The position numbers were made by a program, and so were the translations under genes. The notes under the pieces were generated by a model. It did not search any database and was not told the origin of the DNA. It was given only the letters and a program-made list of their open reading frames with translations. A stretch of DNA of 49,514 nt from Pelagibacteraceae bacterium AG-349-O05. Its GTDB lineage: Bacteria; Pseudomonadota; Alphaproteobacteria; Pelagibacterales; Pelagibacteraceae. This document shows, in pieces, positions 1 through 7,103 of the stretch; within the stretch, counting starts at the first letter, position 1, and each line of letters opens with the position of its first letter. The stretch spans positions 1 through 49,514 of the forward strand of contig QCDE01000008.1 of assembly GCA_003281005.1 (NCBI GenBank). The letters are read 5' to 3'.

Positions 1-660
1 ATTAATAAAAAATTTAATGGAATAATGCCTGAGTTAAACTCAGATAAAGCTTTTAAAAAAGCTGAGGTCATTATTGATTTTACAGTTCCTGAGTGCACAC
101 TGGACATATTAAAAATTGCGTCTAAACTAAAAAAAAAAGTCGTAATTGGTACAACTGGCTTTAACAGAAGCCAAGAAAATCAAATAAAACAATATTCAAA
201 AAGAATACCAATTTTAAAAGCAGGAAATATGAGCTTAGGTGTAAATTTATTGATGTATTTAACTGAAATAGCATCAAAATCATTAAATGAGCAATACTTA
301 AGCAAAATATTTGAAGTACATCATAAACACAAAAAAGACTATCCATCTGGCACAGCTCTAATGCTTGGGAAGGGAATTGCTGATGGAAAGAATAAAAATA
401 TATATAATATGATTGGAAAAAAATTTTTAAACAAAAAATCTTTTCCTTATGGAAAAAAGATTAATTTTAATTCCATTAGAAAAGGTGAGATTATTGGAGA
501 ACATGAAGTAAAATTCTCAAGTGGAAAAGAAATAATTAGTCTAAACCATGAAGCTTTTGACAGAACTCTTTATTCTGATGGAGCTTTAACTGCATCTAAA
601 TGGTTAATGAAAAAAAAAGCTGGATTGTACTCCATGAGAGATTTGCTTAACTTTTCGTAA
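1..660 (+). CDS. dapB: 4-hydroxy-tetrahydrodipicolinate reductase, 5' truncated by window edge
   Basis: DapB reduces the dipicolinate intermediate of the lysine/meso-diaminopimelate pathway in the cytoplasm. The frame is open from base 1, upstream of the first ATG at 25, and the N-terminal dinucleotide-binding glycine motif is absent. The true start is therefore outside the window; about 219 codons are visible against roughly 240-270 in the family. The DapB signature is clear: HHKHKKDYPSGTAL (bases about 319-360) carries the catalytic His pair, the Lys and the SGTA substrate loop. It is preceded by TTGF and GNMSLGVNLL and followed by GEHEVKFSS and NHEAFDR. The stop overlaps the nth start by one base, so the two genes are probably cotranscribed. 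A dapB-nth-pfkB order is familiar in alphaproteobacteria. Confidence 0.95.
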   Translation: MNKKFNGIMPELNSDKAFKKAEVIIDFTVPECTLDILKIASKLKKKVVIGTTGFNRSQENQIKQYSKRIPILKAGNMSLGVNLLMYLTEIASKSLNEQYLSKIFEVHHKHKKDYPSGTALMLGKGIADGKNKNIYNMIGKKFLNKKSFPYGKKINFNSIRKGEIIGEHEVKFSSGKEIISLNHEAFDRTLYSDGALTASKWLMKKKAGLYSMRDLLNFS

Positions 661-1313
661 TGAATGAAAAACAGAAGGCAAAAATAATTATTAAAATACT
701 TAATAAAATATATCCTAAAGCACCGGTACCTCTTAAAAGTAAAAATACTTTTACCCTATTGATATCTGTACTTCTTTCAGCACAATGTACTGATGTAAAT
801 GTTAACAATGTAACAAAAAATATATACCCTAAATTCTACAAACCAGAACATTTTGTAAAACTAGGAAGAAAGAAAATTGAAAAACTGATTAAAAAAATTG
901 GTATTTTTAGAGTTAAAGCCAAAAGTATTTATTTAATGTCAAAACAAATTTTAGAAAAGCATGATGGAAAAGTGCCTAAAACTTTTGAGGAACTAGAAAA
1001 CCTTTCAGGTGTGGGTCATAAAACAGCTAGTGTTATAATGTCTCAAGGTTTTGGGTATCCGGCATTTGCAGTTGATACCCACATCCATAGACTTGCACAA
1101 AGATGGGGTTTAACTAATGGAATAAATGTAACTCAAACAGAGAAGGATTTAAAACGAATATTTCCTGAAAAAACATGGTCTAAACTTCACTTACAAATAA
1201 TTTTCTATGGTAGAGAATATTGCAAAGCAAGAGACTGTTATGGTTTAAAATGTGAAATATGTACTACTTGCTACCCAAATAGAAGAAAACCTGTTATTAC
1301 CAAAAAGGCTTAG
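660..1313 (+). CDS. nth: Endonuclease III (DNA glycosylase/AP lyase)
   Basis: Endonuclease III removes oxidised pyrimidines from DNA and nicks the abasic site during base excision repair. The 217-residue length is normal. The helix-hairpin-helix LSGVGHKTAS carries the catalytic lysine (K121), and AFAVDTHIHRLAQRWGL carries the catalytic aspartate (D139). The C-terminal [4Fe-4S] region holds five cysteines (C188, C193, C198, C201, C204) instead of the usual C-x6-C-x2-C-x5-C, so the cluster ligands are not obvious. The start codon shares one base with the dapB stop, and the next gene's ATG is one base after its stop. Confidence 0.95.
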   Translation: MNEKQKAKIIIKILNKIYPKAPVPLKSKNTFTLLISVLLSAQCTDVNVNNVTKNIYPKFYKPEHFVKLGRKKIEKLIKKIGIFRVKAKSIYLMSKQILEKHDGKVPKTFEELENLSGVGHKTASVIMSQGFGYPAFAVDTHIHRLAQRWGLTNGINVTQTEKDLKRIFPEKTWSKLHLQIIFYGREYCKARDCYGLKCEICTTCYPNRRKPVITKKA

Positions 1314-1314
1314 T

Positions 1315-2244
1315 ATGAAAATTTTAGGAATAGGAAACGCGATAGTTGATGTCATTTGTAAAGTAGATGATAGTTTTATTAATAAAAATAATCTCACAAA
1401 AAGCACGATGAAATTATTTTTTGATAATAATGAATTTAAGAAATTATTCTCAAATCTTAAAATTGAAAAAACTGTTTCGGGAGGATCTGTAGCAAACTCC
1501 ATAGTTGGTATATCTCAGCTTGGTGATAAAGCTGGTTTTATAGGTAAAATTTCAGATGATGAATTTGGAAGCAATTACGAAGAAGGTTTAAAAAAAGAAA
1601 ATGTAAAATATATTTACTCAAAAAAAAAAGAGGAGCTACCTACTGGTACTTGTTTAATATTGGTTACTCCAGACTCTGAAAGAACAATGTGTACTTTCCT
1701 TGGAACTGCGGGAAAAATTAATGAAAATGATGTTGATATAGAGGCCATTAAAAACAGTGAGATAATATTTTTAGAGGGTTACTTGTGGGATGAGGGTGAA
1801 CCCAAAAAAGCATTTGATAAAGCTATAAATAGCGCAAACAAAGTTGCCATGTCACTCTCTGATCTATTTTGTGTGGACAGACACAAACCTCATTTTTTAA
1901 ACCTAGTTAAAAATAAACTTGATATTACCTTCGCTAATGAGCAAGAAATTACCTCTTTAATTGAGGCAAAAGATTTTGATGAAATTATAAACTTTTCAAA
2001 ACAACTTAATAAATTAGTGATTGTAACTAGAGGAGAAAAAGGTGCTGTTGCAATAAATGGTGATGAGGTTTTTGAGACTAATATAAATAAAAATTTAAAC
2101 ATTGTTGACCTAACAGGTGCAGGTGATCTCTTTGCGGCTGGATTTTTACATGGTTATATTAATAAATTGTCTACACAAGCGTGTCTCGAAAAAGGGACTG
2201 AAATGTCATCAAAAGTAATACAGCAAATTGGAGCAAGACTCTAA
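1315..2244 (+). CDS. PfkB-family sugar/nucleoside kinase (adenosine kinase-like)
   Basis: A ribokinase-fold ATP-dependent kinase of 309 residues. It starts MKILGIGNAIVDV, the usual first strand of the fold. It has the substrate-side GGSVANSI motif and ends with the PfkB signature DLTGAGDLFAAGF, where D271 is the expected catalytic base. An upstream in-frame ATG at 1252 would extend it 21 residues, but that stretch lies inside nth and matches nothing in the family. The ATG at 1315 sits just after the nth stop. The substrate cannot be fixed from sequence; adenosine or a related nucleoside is the usual annotation for alphaproteobacterial copies at this position. Confidence 0.88.
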   Translation: MKILGIGNAIVDVICKVDDSFINKNNLTKSTMKLFFDNNEFKKLFSNLKIEKTVSGGSVANSIVGISQLGDKAGFIGKISDDEFGSNYEEGLKKENVKYIYSKKKEELPTGTCLILVTPDSERTMCTFLGTAGKINENDVDIEAIKNSEIIFLEGYLWDEGEPKKAFDKAINSANKVAMSLSDLFCVDRHKPHFLNLVKNKLDITFANEQEITSLIEAKDFDEIINFSKQLNKLVIVTRGEKGAVAINGDEVFETNINKNLNIVDLTGAGDLFAAGFLHGYINKLSTQACLEKGTEMSSKVIQQIGARL

Positions 2245-2246
2245 AA

Positions 2247-2363
2247 TTATCTTTTTTTTCTTTTAAAACTCCCTTTTCCTTTCTTGGGTTTTACTACTCT
2301 AGGTCTATATTTTTTTGTAAAAAGTTTTTCTTTATAAGGATTTTTAATATTTTTTTTTTTCAT
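2247..2363 (-). CDS. arfA: Small basic ArfA-like alternative ribosome-rescue factor
   Basis: A 38-codon reading frame, shorter than usual gene-calling cutoffs, fills most of the gap between the kinase and the next gene. It reads ATG at 2363-2361 and TAA at 2249-2247. The product begins MKKKNIKNPYKEKLF, continues with RPRVVKPKKGKGSFKRKKR and is about half Lys/Arg. The block LF..RVVKPKKGKGS resembles the core of ArfA (LFRQRVEKNKKGKGSY in E. coli), which recruits RF2 to ribosomes stalled on stop-less mRNA. Unlike E. coli arfA, the frame ends right after the core, with no hydrophobic tail. It is convergent with the kinase gene (2-bp gap) and divergent from the oxygenase-like gene. A chance lysine-rich ORF is possible in such AT-rich DNA, but the motif match makes that unlikely. 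Confidence 0.78.
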   Translation of the reverse strand: MKKKNIKNPYKEKLFTKKYRPRVVKPKKGKGSFKRKKR

Positions 2364-2406
2364 AATTTTATTATTATTTAATAAATAAATTATTTATAAT
2401 TTTATA

Positions 2407-3021
2407 ATGACAGATAACAAAGAAATACTAAAGTTTTTTCCTCAACCAATTTTTAAATATAAGATAGATAGTTATCAAGAATGGAATGCTCAATTATTAG
2501 ATTATATTTATGGATTGAAAGAAGATGATGAAAGTGGGATAGAAAGATCGAACATAAATGGCTGGCATTCAAAACCTTTTGATTTAAAGAAAAAAAATTC
2601 AATACAACATAAATTTTTTTTAAATATTACAAAATATGTATTTGATGTTTTTAAAAGTTATGGATGGAAAGCAGATCCTGAAAAAATTATTTGCTCAGAG
2701 ATGTGGGCAATAATAAATAAGAAAAATAATTTTAATCTGTTGCATACACACCCAAATTCTTACCTAAGCGCAGCATATTATGCAAAGGCACCCAAAAACA
2801 GTGGAAACTTTATAATAGAAGATCCCCTCTCTGTAAGCCGACATAGCTACCCAATTATTGAAACAAAAACAGAATTTAATACCAAAGTTGTAGGACTAGA
2901 TATTGAAGAGGGAGATTTACTAATTTTTCCAGCTTATCTTCCACACAAAGTAGGTAAAAACAATACTGATGAAGATAGAGTTGTTGTAAGCTTTAATATA
3001 AATATAAACAACTTTAGTTAA
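2407..3021 (+). CDS. Putative 2OG-Fe(II) oxygenase family protein (TIGR02466-like)
   Basis: A 204-residue protein with the layout of the small 2-oxoglutarate/Fe(II) oxygenase family typified by TIGR02466. The region HTHPNSYLSAAYYAKAP (H113, H115) is followed by GNFIIEDP, then GDLLIFPAYLPHKV (H180) and DRVVVSFNINI (R191). A first His cluster, a distal His and an Arg ten residues later fit the metal and 2-oxoglutarate ligands of the double-stranded beta-helix fold. No signal peptide is visible. Substrate is unknown; relatives occur in marine bacteria and cyanophages. It stands alone, 43 bp from the divergent arfA-like gene. Confidence 0.72.
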   Translation: MTDNKEILKFFPQPIFKYKIDSYQEWNAQLLDYIYGLKEDDESGIERSNINGWHSKPFDLKKKNSIQHKFFLNITKYVFDVFKSYGWKADPEKIICSEMWAIINKKNNFNLLHTHPNSYLSAAYYAKAPKNSGNFIIEDPLSVSRHSYPIIETKTEFNTKVVGLDIEEGDLLIFPAYLPHKVGKNNTDEDRVVVSFNININNFS

Positions 3022-3023
3022 AG

Positions 3024-3593
3024 CTAATTTATATTAATAAAATAACCATTTTTTTCACTAATAATAAATTGCTTGTCATTAAAAGCTTTTGAAATTTTTT
3101 TCCTTAGTCGATAAATGTGAGTTTCAACAGTATGTGTCTCAATATCTGATTGATAACTCCAAACTTTTTTTTGTAATTCACTAACACTAACTGGTTTTTT
3201 TGATTTTGATAAAAAAATAATTGTATTAATTTCTTTTTCAGTCAACTTAAGTTTGGTGTTTTTTATTAAAATTTCTCTTGAATTTAGATTTATAGTATAA
3301 TTTTTTAATTTAACTTCTGATTGAGAGTTAAATTGCATTTTTAAAAATTCAATATTAATTTTTTCAACTAATTTAGAAATATTAATTGGATTATTATCTA
3401 AAATTATTTGATTAGCTATATCTGAATATTTTTTATTTGATATAATTAAATAATTTTTAAGTCCTTTTACTTTGTTATTAAATGAATCTATATTATCTGC
3501 AAAGATAACGTTAAAATTTAAATCTAAATCAAGTTCCTCAAGAATATGATATAATGAGTTAAACTTATATATTATTAAATTTTGATTACTCAC
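3024..3593 (-). CDS. OmpR-type winged-helix regulator with degenerate receiver
   Basis: A 189-residue transcription-regulator-like protein. The C-terminal half (about residues 95-187) is an OmpR/PhoB-type winged helix: KLTEKEINTIIFLSKS, then VSVSELQKKVW, the recognition region ETHTVETHIYRLRKKI and the wing ISEKNGYFI. The N-terminal 85 residues have receiver-like size and alternating hydrophobic strands. I cannot find the acidic pair, phosphoacceptor Asp or switch Lys in their usual settings. No histidine kinase is adjacent. It may be an orphan regulator controlled by something other than phosphorylation. It is convergent with the oxygenase gene (2-bp gap), and its start faces the transpeptidase start. 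Confidence 0.75.
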   Translation of the reverse strand: MSNQNLIIYKFNSLYHILEELDLDLNFNVIFADNIDSFNNKVKGLKNYLIISNKKYSDIANQIILDNNPINISKLVEKINIEFLKMQFNSQSEVKLKNYTINLNSREILIKNTKLKLTEKEINTIIFLSKSKKPVSVSELQKKVWSYQSDIETHTVETHIYRLRKKISKAFNDKQFIISEKNGYFININ

Positions 3594-3605
3594 AGAAATA
3601 AGAAT

Positions 3606-4100
3606 ATGACAATTTTAGTTAAAAATAAACACACTCTTCAAATAGATGAATTTAAATTTAGGTGCTGTATTGGTAGAAAAGGTTCAACTATCAATAAAAA
3701 AGAGGGAGATAAAAAAACTCCGAAAGGAACTTTTGAAATTGAAAATCTTTATTTTAGGAAAAATCAAATAAAGAAACCATCAACTTCATTAAGATGTATA
3801 GAAATAAAGGAAGACATGGGTTGGTGTGATGATGTTAATTATCCAAAAAAATATAACAAGCTTTTTAAAATAAATAAAAGAATTCATCACGAAAAATTAA
3901 AAAGAAAAAATCACAAATACGATTTGTTAATCCCAATTAAGTATAATTTTAAAAGACCTATCCCTGGTAAAGGTAGTTGTATTTTTATTCACTTAACAAA
4001 AAATTATAAACCAACAGCTGGATGTGTTGCTCTAAAAGAAAAAGATTTTCTGATTATGCTAAAGTTAATTAAAAAAAATTCTAAAATAAAAATTTTTTAG
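3606..4100 (+). CDS. L,D-transpeptidase (YkuD) catalytic-domain protein
   Basis: A 164-residue protein that is essentially one YkuD domain. These enzymes form 3-3 peptidoglycan cross-links or attach proteins to diaminopimelate. The catalytic segment is GSCIFIHLTKNYKPTAGCVAL, with H129 and nucleophile C140. The upstream DKKTPKGTFEI is the usual substrate-side KTP.G.F motif. No signal peptide or membrane anchor is visible, which is odd for a periplasmic wall enzyme. An ATG at 3582 would add eight residues but would overlap the divergent regulator gene; ATG 3606 is preferred. The gene overlaps the convergent YggS gene by 4 bp. Confidence 0.82.
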   Translation: MTILVKNKHTLQIDEFKFRCCIGRKGSTINKKEGDKKTPKGTFEIENLYFRKNQIKKPSTSLRCIEIKEDMGWCDDVNYPKKYNKLFKINKRIHHEKLKRKNHKYDLLIPIKYNFKRPIPGKGSCIFIHLTKNYKPTAGCVALKEKDFLIMLKLIKKNSKIKIF

Positions 4101-4756
4101 GATCTAGAACCAAAAATACTTGATCCAATCCTCAAGTATGTTGACGAATATTTAATGGCTAATAGAAAATCTGAAGACATACCCATACTTAATTCATTAA
4201 AACCCAGATCTTTATTTAATTTATCCATTTCTTGAAAGTAACGTTCTGGGTCAATATTTATTGGAGGAATACACATTAAACCAATTAAATTTAGCCCAAT
4301 TTTTTTACAATAAGAAGCTAACTGAATTAGATCATTTTTATTTATGCCTGATTTTTGACTTTCATCACCAATATTAACCTGTAGGAATATTTTAATATTT
4401 TTATTAATTTTATTTTGTTCATCTGCAATTTTTTTTGCAAGTTTCTCGCTATCTACTGAGTGAATATAATCAAAAATTTGAACTGCAAATTTTACTTTGT
4501 TAGTTTGTAATTTTCCAATCATATGAAGATTTATTTGTGAATTTTTATTTTTAATCTCTGTCCATTTTTCAACTGCTTCTTGAACTTTATTTTCTCCAAA
4601 ATCAATATGCCCATGTTCTATAAGGGGCGAAATTTTATCAATTTTAAAAGTCTTAGACACTGCAATAACTTTAGGACTATTCTCAATATTAAGGCTATTC
4701 CGAGTATTTTTAATTTTATTTTCAATGTCTAATAGATTTTTTACAGTATTATGCAT
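4097..4756 (-). CDS. yggS: YggS-family PLP homeostasis protein
   Basis: A 219-residue alanine-racemase-fold protein that binds pyridoxal phosphate without a known catalytic role and helps keep PLP and amino-acid pools in balance. The PLP lysine is K35 in KVIAVSKTF. FGENKVQEAVEKW, LHMIGKLQTNK and the C-terminal LSMGMSSDFLLAI and LRIGSSIFG complete the family pattern. A longer frame reaches 4828, but the extra 24 residues do not look like the family and run through the divergent gene. The ATG at 4756-4754 gives the usual length. That ATG lies within the palindrome ATGCAT, shared with the divergent ThiE-like gene. Confidence 0.92.
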   Translation of the reverse strand: MHNTVKNLLDIENKIKNTRNSLNIENSPKVIAVSKTFKIDKISPLIEHGHIDFGENKVQEAVEKWTEIKNKNSQINLHMIGKLQTNKVKFAVQIFDYIHSVDSEKLAKKIADEQNKINKNIKIFLQVNIGDESQKSGINKNDLIQLASYCKKIGLNLIGLMCIPPINIDPERYFQEMDKLNKDLGFNELSMGMSSDFLLAIKYSSTYLRIGSSIFGSRS

Positions 4757-5281
4757 ATTAATATGATCAAAAAATATTACTTTATAAGTAAATTTGACAC
4801 AAACAATATTAATAAACAAGATAAACAAACCACAATAATTTATAGAAATTATTCCTCAGAAACACAAAATCAAAAGCTTATTTTAAAAATTAAAAAATAT
4901 TGTAAAAAAAAGTCATTTAAATTCTATTTATCAAATAACGTTAAGCTTGCAGTGAAACTAGATTTAGATGGAGTATATATTCCAGCTTTTAATAAAAGCT
5001 TGAAACACTTGGCATACTCTTACAAAAAAAAGTTTAAGATTATAGGATCTGCTCATAATCTTAAAGAAATAAGAGTAAAGGAAACTCAAAATGTTCAAAG
5101 TATAGTTTTATCATCTTTATTTAAAAAAAATAAAAATTATTTAGGTATCAATAAGTTTAAAATTCTCTCAAATCTTACCAAAAAAAATATTATTGCATTG
5201 GGTGGAATTTCAAAACTTAATAAAAAAAAACTTATTCTTTTAAATCAATCAGATTTTGCAGGGATATCTTATTTCGAATAA
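4751..5281 (+). CDS. ThiE/TenI-like protein, probably not a canonical thiamine-phosphate synthase
   Basis: A 176-residue protein with the TIM-barrel pattern of thiamine-phosphate synthase and its relatives. LSNNVKLAVKLDLDGVYIPA corresponds to the usual LINDRVDLA..ADGVHLGQ. KIIGSAHNLKEI corresponds to IGVSTHN, and NIIALGGISKLN to the phosphate-binding VAIGGI. Several expected catalytic features are missing: no QLREK-type strand (TTIIYRNY instead), Asn replaces the metal-binding Asp, YIPA replaces HLGQ, and there is no TxTK loop. It may be a divergent enzyme or a binding protein. The start could be ATG 4751 or ATG 4763. A strong terminator follows the stop at once. Confidence 0.65.
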   Translation: MHINMIKKYYFISKFDTNNINKQDKQTTIIYRNYSSETQNQKLILKIKKYCKKKSFKFYLSNNVKLAVKLDLDGVYIPAFNKSLKHLAYSYKKKFKIIGSAHNLKEIRVKETQNVQSIVLSSLFKKNKNYLGINKFKILSNLTKKNIIALGGISKLNKKKLILLNQSDFAGISYFE

Positions 5282-5310
5282 AAAAAAGGCCCCATAAAGG
5301 GGCCCTTTTT
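5282..5310. terminator. Bidirectional rho-independent terminator
   Basis: Stem GGCCCC (5288-5293), loop ATAAA, stem GGGGCC (5299-5304), flanked by an A-tract on the left and a T-tract on the right. It can therefore terminate in both directions. It separates the convergent ThiE-like gene and the porin gene. The GC-rich stem stands out sharply from the surrounding AT-rich DNA. Confidence 0.9.
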
Positions 5311-5330
5311 AATATTTGTATCTAAATTAA

Positions 5331-6305
5331 TTAGAATGCAAATGCGATGTTGAACTCGTAACCATCTCTATCAGCAGATGCATCGAATCCTACGTTATCA
5401 ATTGAGTTCATAGAACCACCGATAGTTATACCACCAGAAGTGTATGAAGCACCAATTGCTGTTGCTTCTTGCACATCAGAGTCTGAAGCTTTATCTGACT
5501 CAGAAGTACTGTAACCAACTGTGAAATCATCAGTTACTGCGTATGTAATACCAGCAGCTTTGAAATCTATATCAGTAGCTGAAGTAGGTCCATCTGACTC
5601 AGAAACTTGGTAACCAATTGTTACTGAACCATACGTGTACTTAGCGTACATAGTAGAGTCGTCAATAACTGTACCAAGTGTTTCTTCAGTCTCTGCCATA
5701 CCAAAACCTACAGATAAACCATCAACTGCTGCGATATCAGCTGCAATTGCAAAGTCCATGTAAGATACATCAGTAATAGCATCAGATGCATTTAAGTAAG
5801 CAGCTGTGATTGTAACACCACCTAAATCCGGAGATGTGTAAGTGAACATGTTGTTGCCAGATAAACCATCTACCAACGTAGGAGCTCCTGTAGCTCCACC
5901 ACCACCTGTTACAACTGCCCATGACTCTTCATAAGCATTTGGAGTTACGTCATCGATAGCACTCATTGCAGAACTTCCACCGTGACCTGCGAACGTAATT
6001 GTTCCCATTCCATTAGTGTCTAATGTCATGCTGTGTGAATCAAACTCGTTTCCTGTGTCTGCTGCATCACCATCAAGCTCGTAAGATACACTGATAGTCA
6101 TACCATTGTCCATCTCACCAGAACCAGTAAAAGTGACTGAATCACCCATTGTCCACTGGTTACCTTCGTGAGTTAAACTTGAGTCATCACCATTAGCGAA
6201 TGTTAAAGAAGCACTACCTGATGCTGATAAAGAACCAGCATGTGCAGAAAATGCTACTAAAGATCCAGCTAATGCAGATAAACCAACTTTAGTAAATTTG
6301 TTCAT
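5331..6305 (-). CDS. Outer-membrane porin (major general porin)
   Basis: A 324-residue secreted beta-barrel protein. A classic signal peptide (residues 1-23, cleavage after AHA) precedes a mature chain starting GSLSASGSASLTFANG. The chain is rich in Gly, Ser, Thr, Asp and alternating hydrophobics, lacks cysteine, and ends in the aromatic YEFNIAFAF typical of BamA-recognised barrels. Strands such as GVTITAAYLNA, MYAKYTYGSVTIGYQV and FTVGYSTSES recur. Base composition and codon choice are clearly less AT-rich than its neighbours, as expected of a very highly expressed gene. A strong Shine-Dalgarno AAGGAG precedes the ATG (6310-6320 region). It is monocistronic, with its own terminator. Confidence 0.88.
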   Translation of the reverse strand: MNKFTKVGLSALAGSLVAFSAHAGSLSASGSASLTFANGDDSSLTHEGNQWTMGDSVTFTGSGEMDNGMTISVSYELDGDAADTGNEFDSHSMTLDTNGMGTITFAGHGGSSAMSAIDDVTPNAYEESWAVVTGGGGATGAPTLVDGLSGNNMFTYTSPDLGGVTITAAYLNASDAITDVSYMDFAIAADIAAVDGLSVGFGMAETEETLGTVIDDSTMYAKYTYGSVTIGYQVSESDGPTSATDIDFKAAGITYAVTDDFTVGYSTSESDKASDSDVQEATAIGASYTSGGITIGGSMNSIDNVGFDASADRDGYEFNIAFAF

Positions 6306-6523
6306 ATTAATTACTCCTTTTTATTGTTAATTATTAATAATAAACAGGCTTTAACTATCAGAATTTGCATCAAAAATAGGATAATTAGGTGTATTTTTTC
6401 TAAATTTTGAAAAATTGTTGTATTTTTGCAACATATAGATAAAGACCATATATAATGATTTTTTCAAGATTTGATGGTTATAATATATAAGCAAATTCAA
6501 TTTTATATAAAAAACTAAAATAT
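6306..6523. promoter_or_regulatory. Divergent porin / lipoprotein intergenic region
   Basis: A 218-bp gene-free region between divergent starts. The porin side has a strong AAGGAG ribosome site. A small inverted repeat, TGTTG (6416-6420) and CAACA (6429-6433), lies about 110 bp before the porin start and could be an operator. On the plus strand TATAAT (6479-6484) is a plausible -10 for the lipoprotein gene, but no good -35 is seen. Its length implies a long porin leader or several regulatory sites. I cannot place a transcription start with confidence. Confidence 0.4.
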
Positions 6524-7081
6524 ATGAAACCTATAAAATCGATAATTACAATTATTAGTTTAACAATTTTTTTAGCTTCCTGCCAACTAGCGAAGATGGG
6601 TGGAGATGCAAAAGAAAATCCCCCAGACCCAAGAGAAAGAGTCAAAAAAAACCTAGAAGAAGGTAAAGGATTTAGATTAAATAACATGTTTGGTAAACCC
6701 AAGGGTGGGGATTTTGAATTTGCAAGCTCAAATGAGTTATGGAAAGCATCACTTGATACAATTGATTTCATTCCCCTTGCTTCTGTGAATTATAGTGGCG
6801 GTATAATAATTACAGACTGGTACTCAGCAGACAACAATTCTAATGAAATGATAAAAATTTCTATAAGATTTTTAACAAATGAGATTAGATCTGACGCTCT
6901 TGATATTAAAGTTTTCACAAAAATATGTGATGCCTTAAACAAATGTGTGGTTAATGAAAAGAGTGAAAACTTAATTGTAGAACTAAAAAATGAAATTTTA
7001 AAAAAAGCTGTTATTTATGAAAAAGAAAATCCTGCTAAAAAAATTGTTCCATATAAAGGAAAAATAATACCAAAAGGCTAA
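6524..7081 (+). CDS. DUF3576 lipoprotein
   Basis: A 185-residue predicted lipoprotein. The signal MKPIKSIITIISLTIFLASC has the lipobox LASC with acylated C20. The mature part carries NPPDPRERVKKNLEEGKGF and then FASSNELWKASLDTIDFIPLASVNYSGGIIITDWY, the pattern of DUF3576, a family found almost only in alphaproteobacteria and commonly just upstream of leuS. The rest has an outer-membrane-lipoprotein-like alternation of strands and two cysteines (CDALNKC). Function is unknown. Only 22 bp separate it from leuS, so cotranscription is likely. Confidence 0.85.
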   Translation: MKPIKSIITIISLTIFLASCQLAKMGGDAKENPPDPRERVKKNLEEGKGFRLNNMFGKPKGGDFEFASSNELWKASLDTIDFIPLASVNYSGGIIITDWYSADNNSNEMIKISIRFLTNEIRSDALDIKVFTKICDALNKCVVNEKSENLIVELKNEILKKAVIYEKENPAKKIVPYKGKIIPKG

Positions 7082-7103
7082 TAACAAGATTCAAATATAG
7101 TTT

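Noticed and set aside
1252..1314. Upstream ATG for the PfkB kinase
   Set aside because: The added 21 residues overlap nth in another frame and do not match the family.
4757..4828. Longer N-terminus for yggS
   Set aside because: The 24 extra residues look like antisense of the ThiE-like gene and exceed normal family length.
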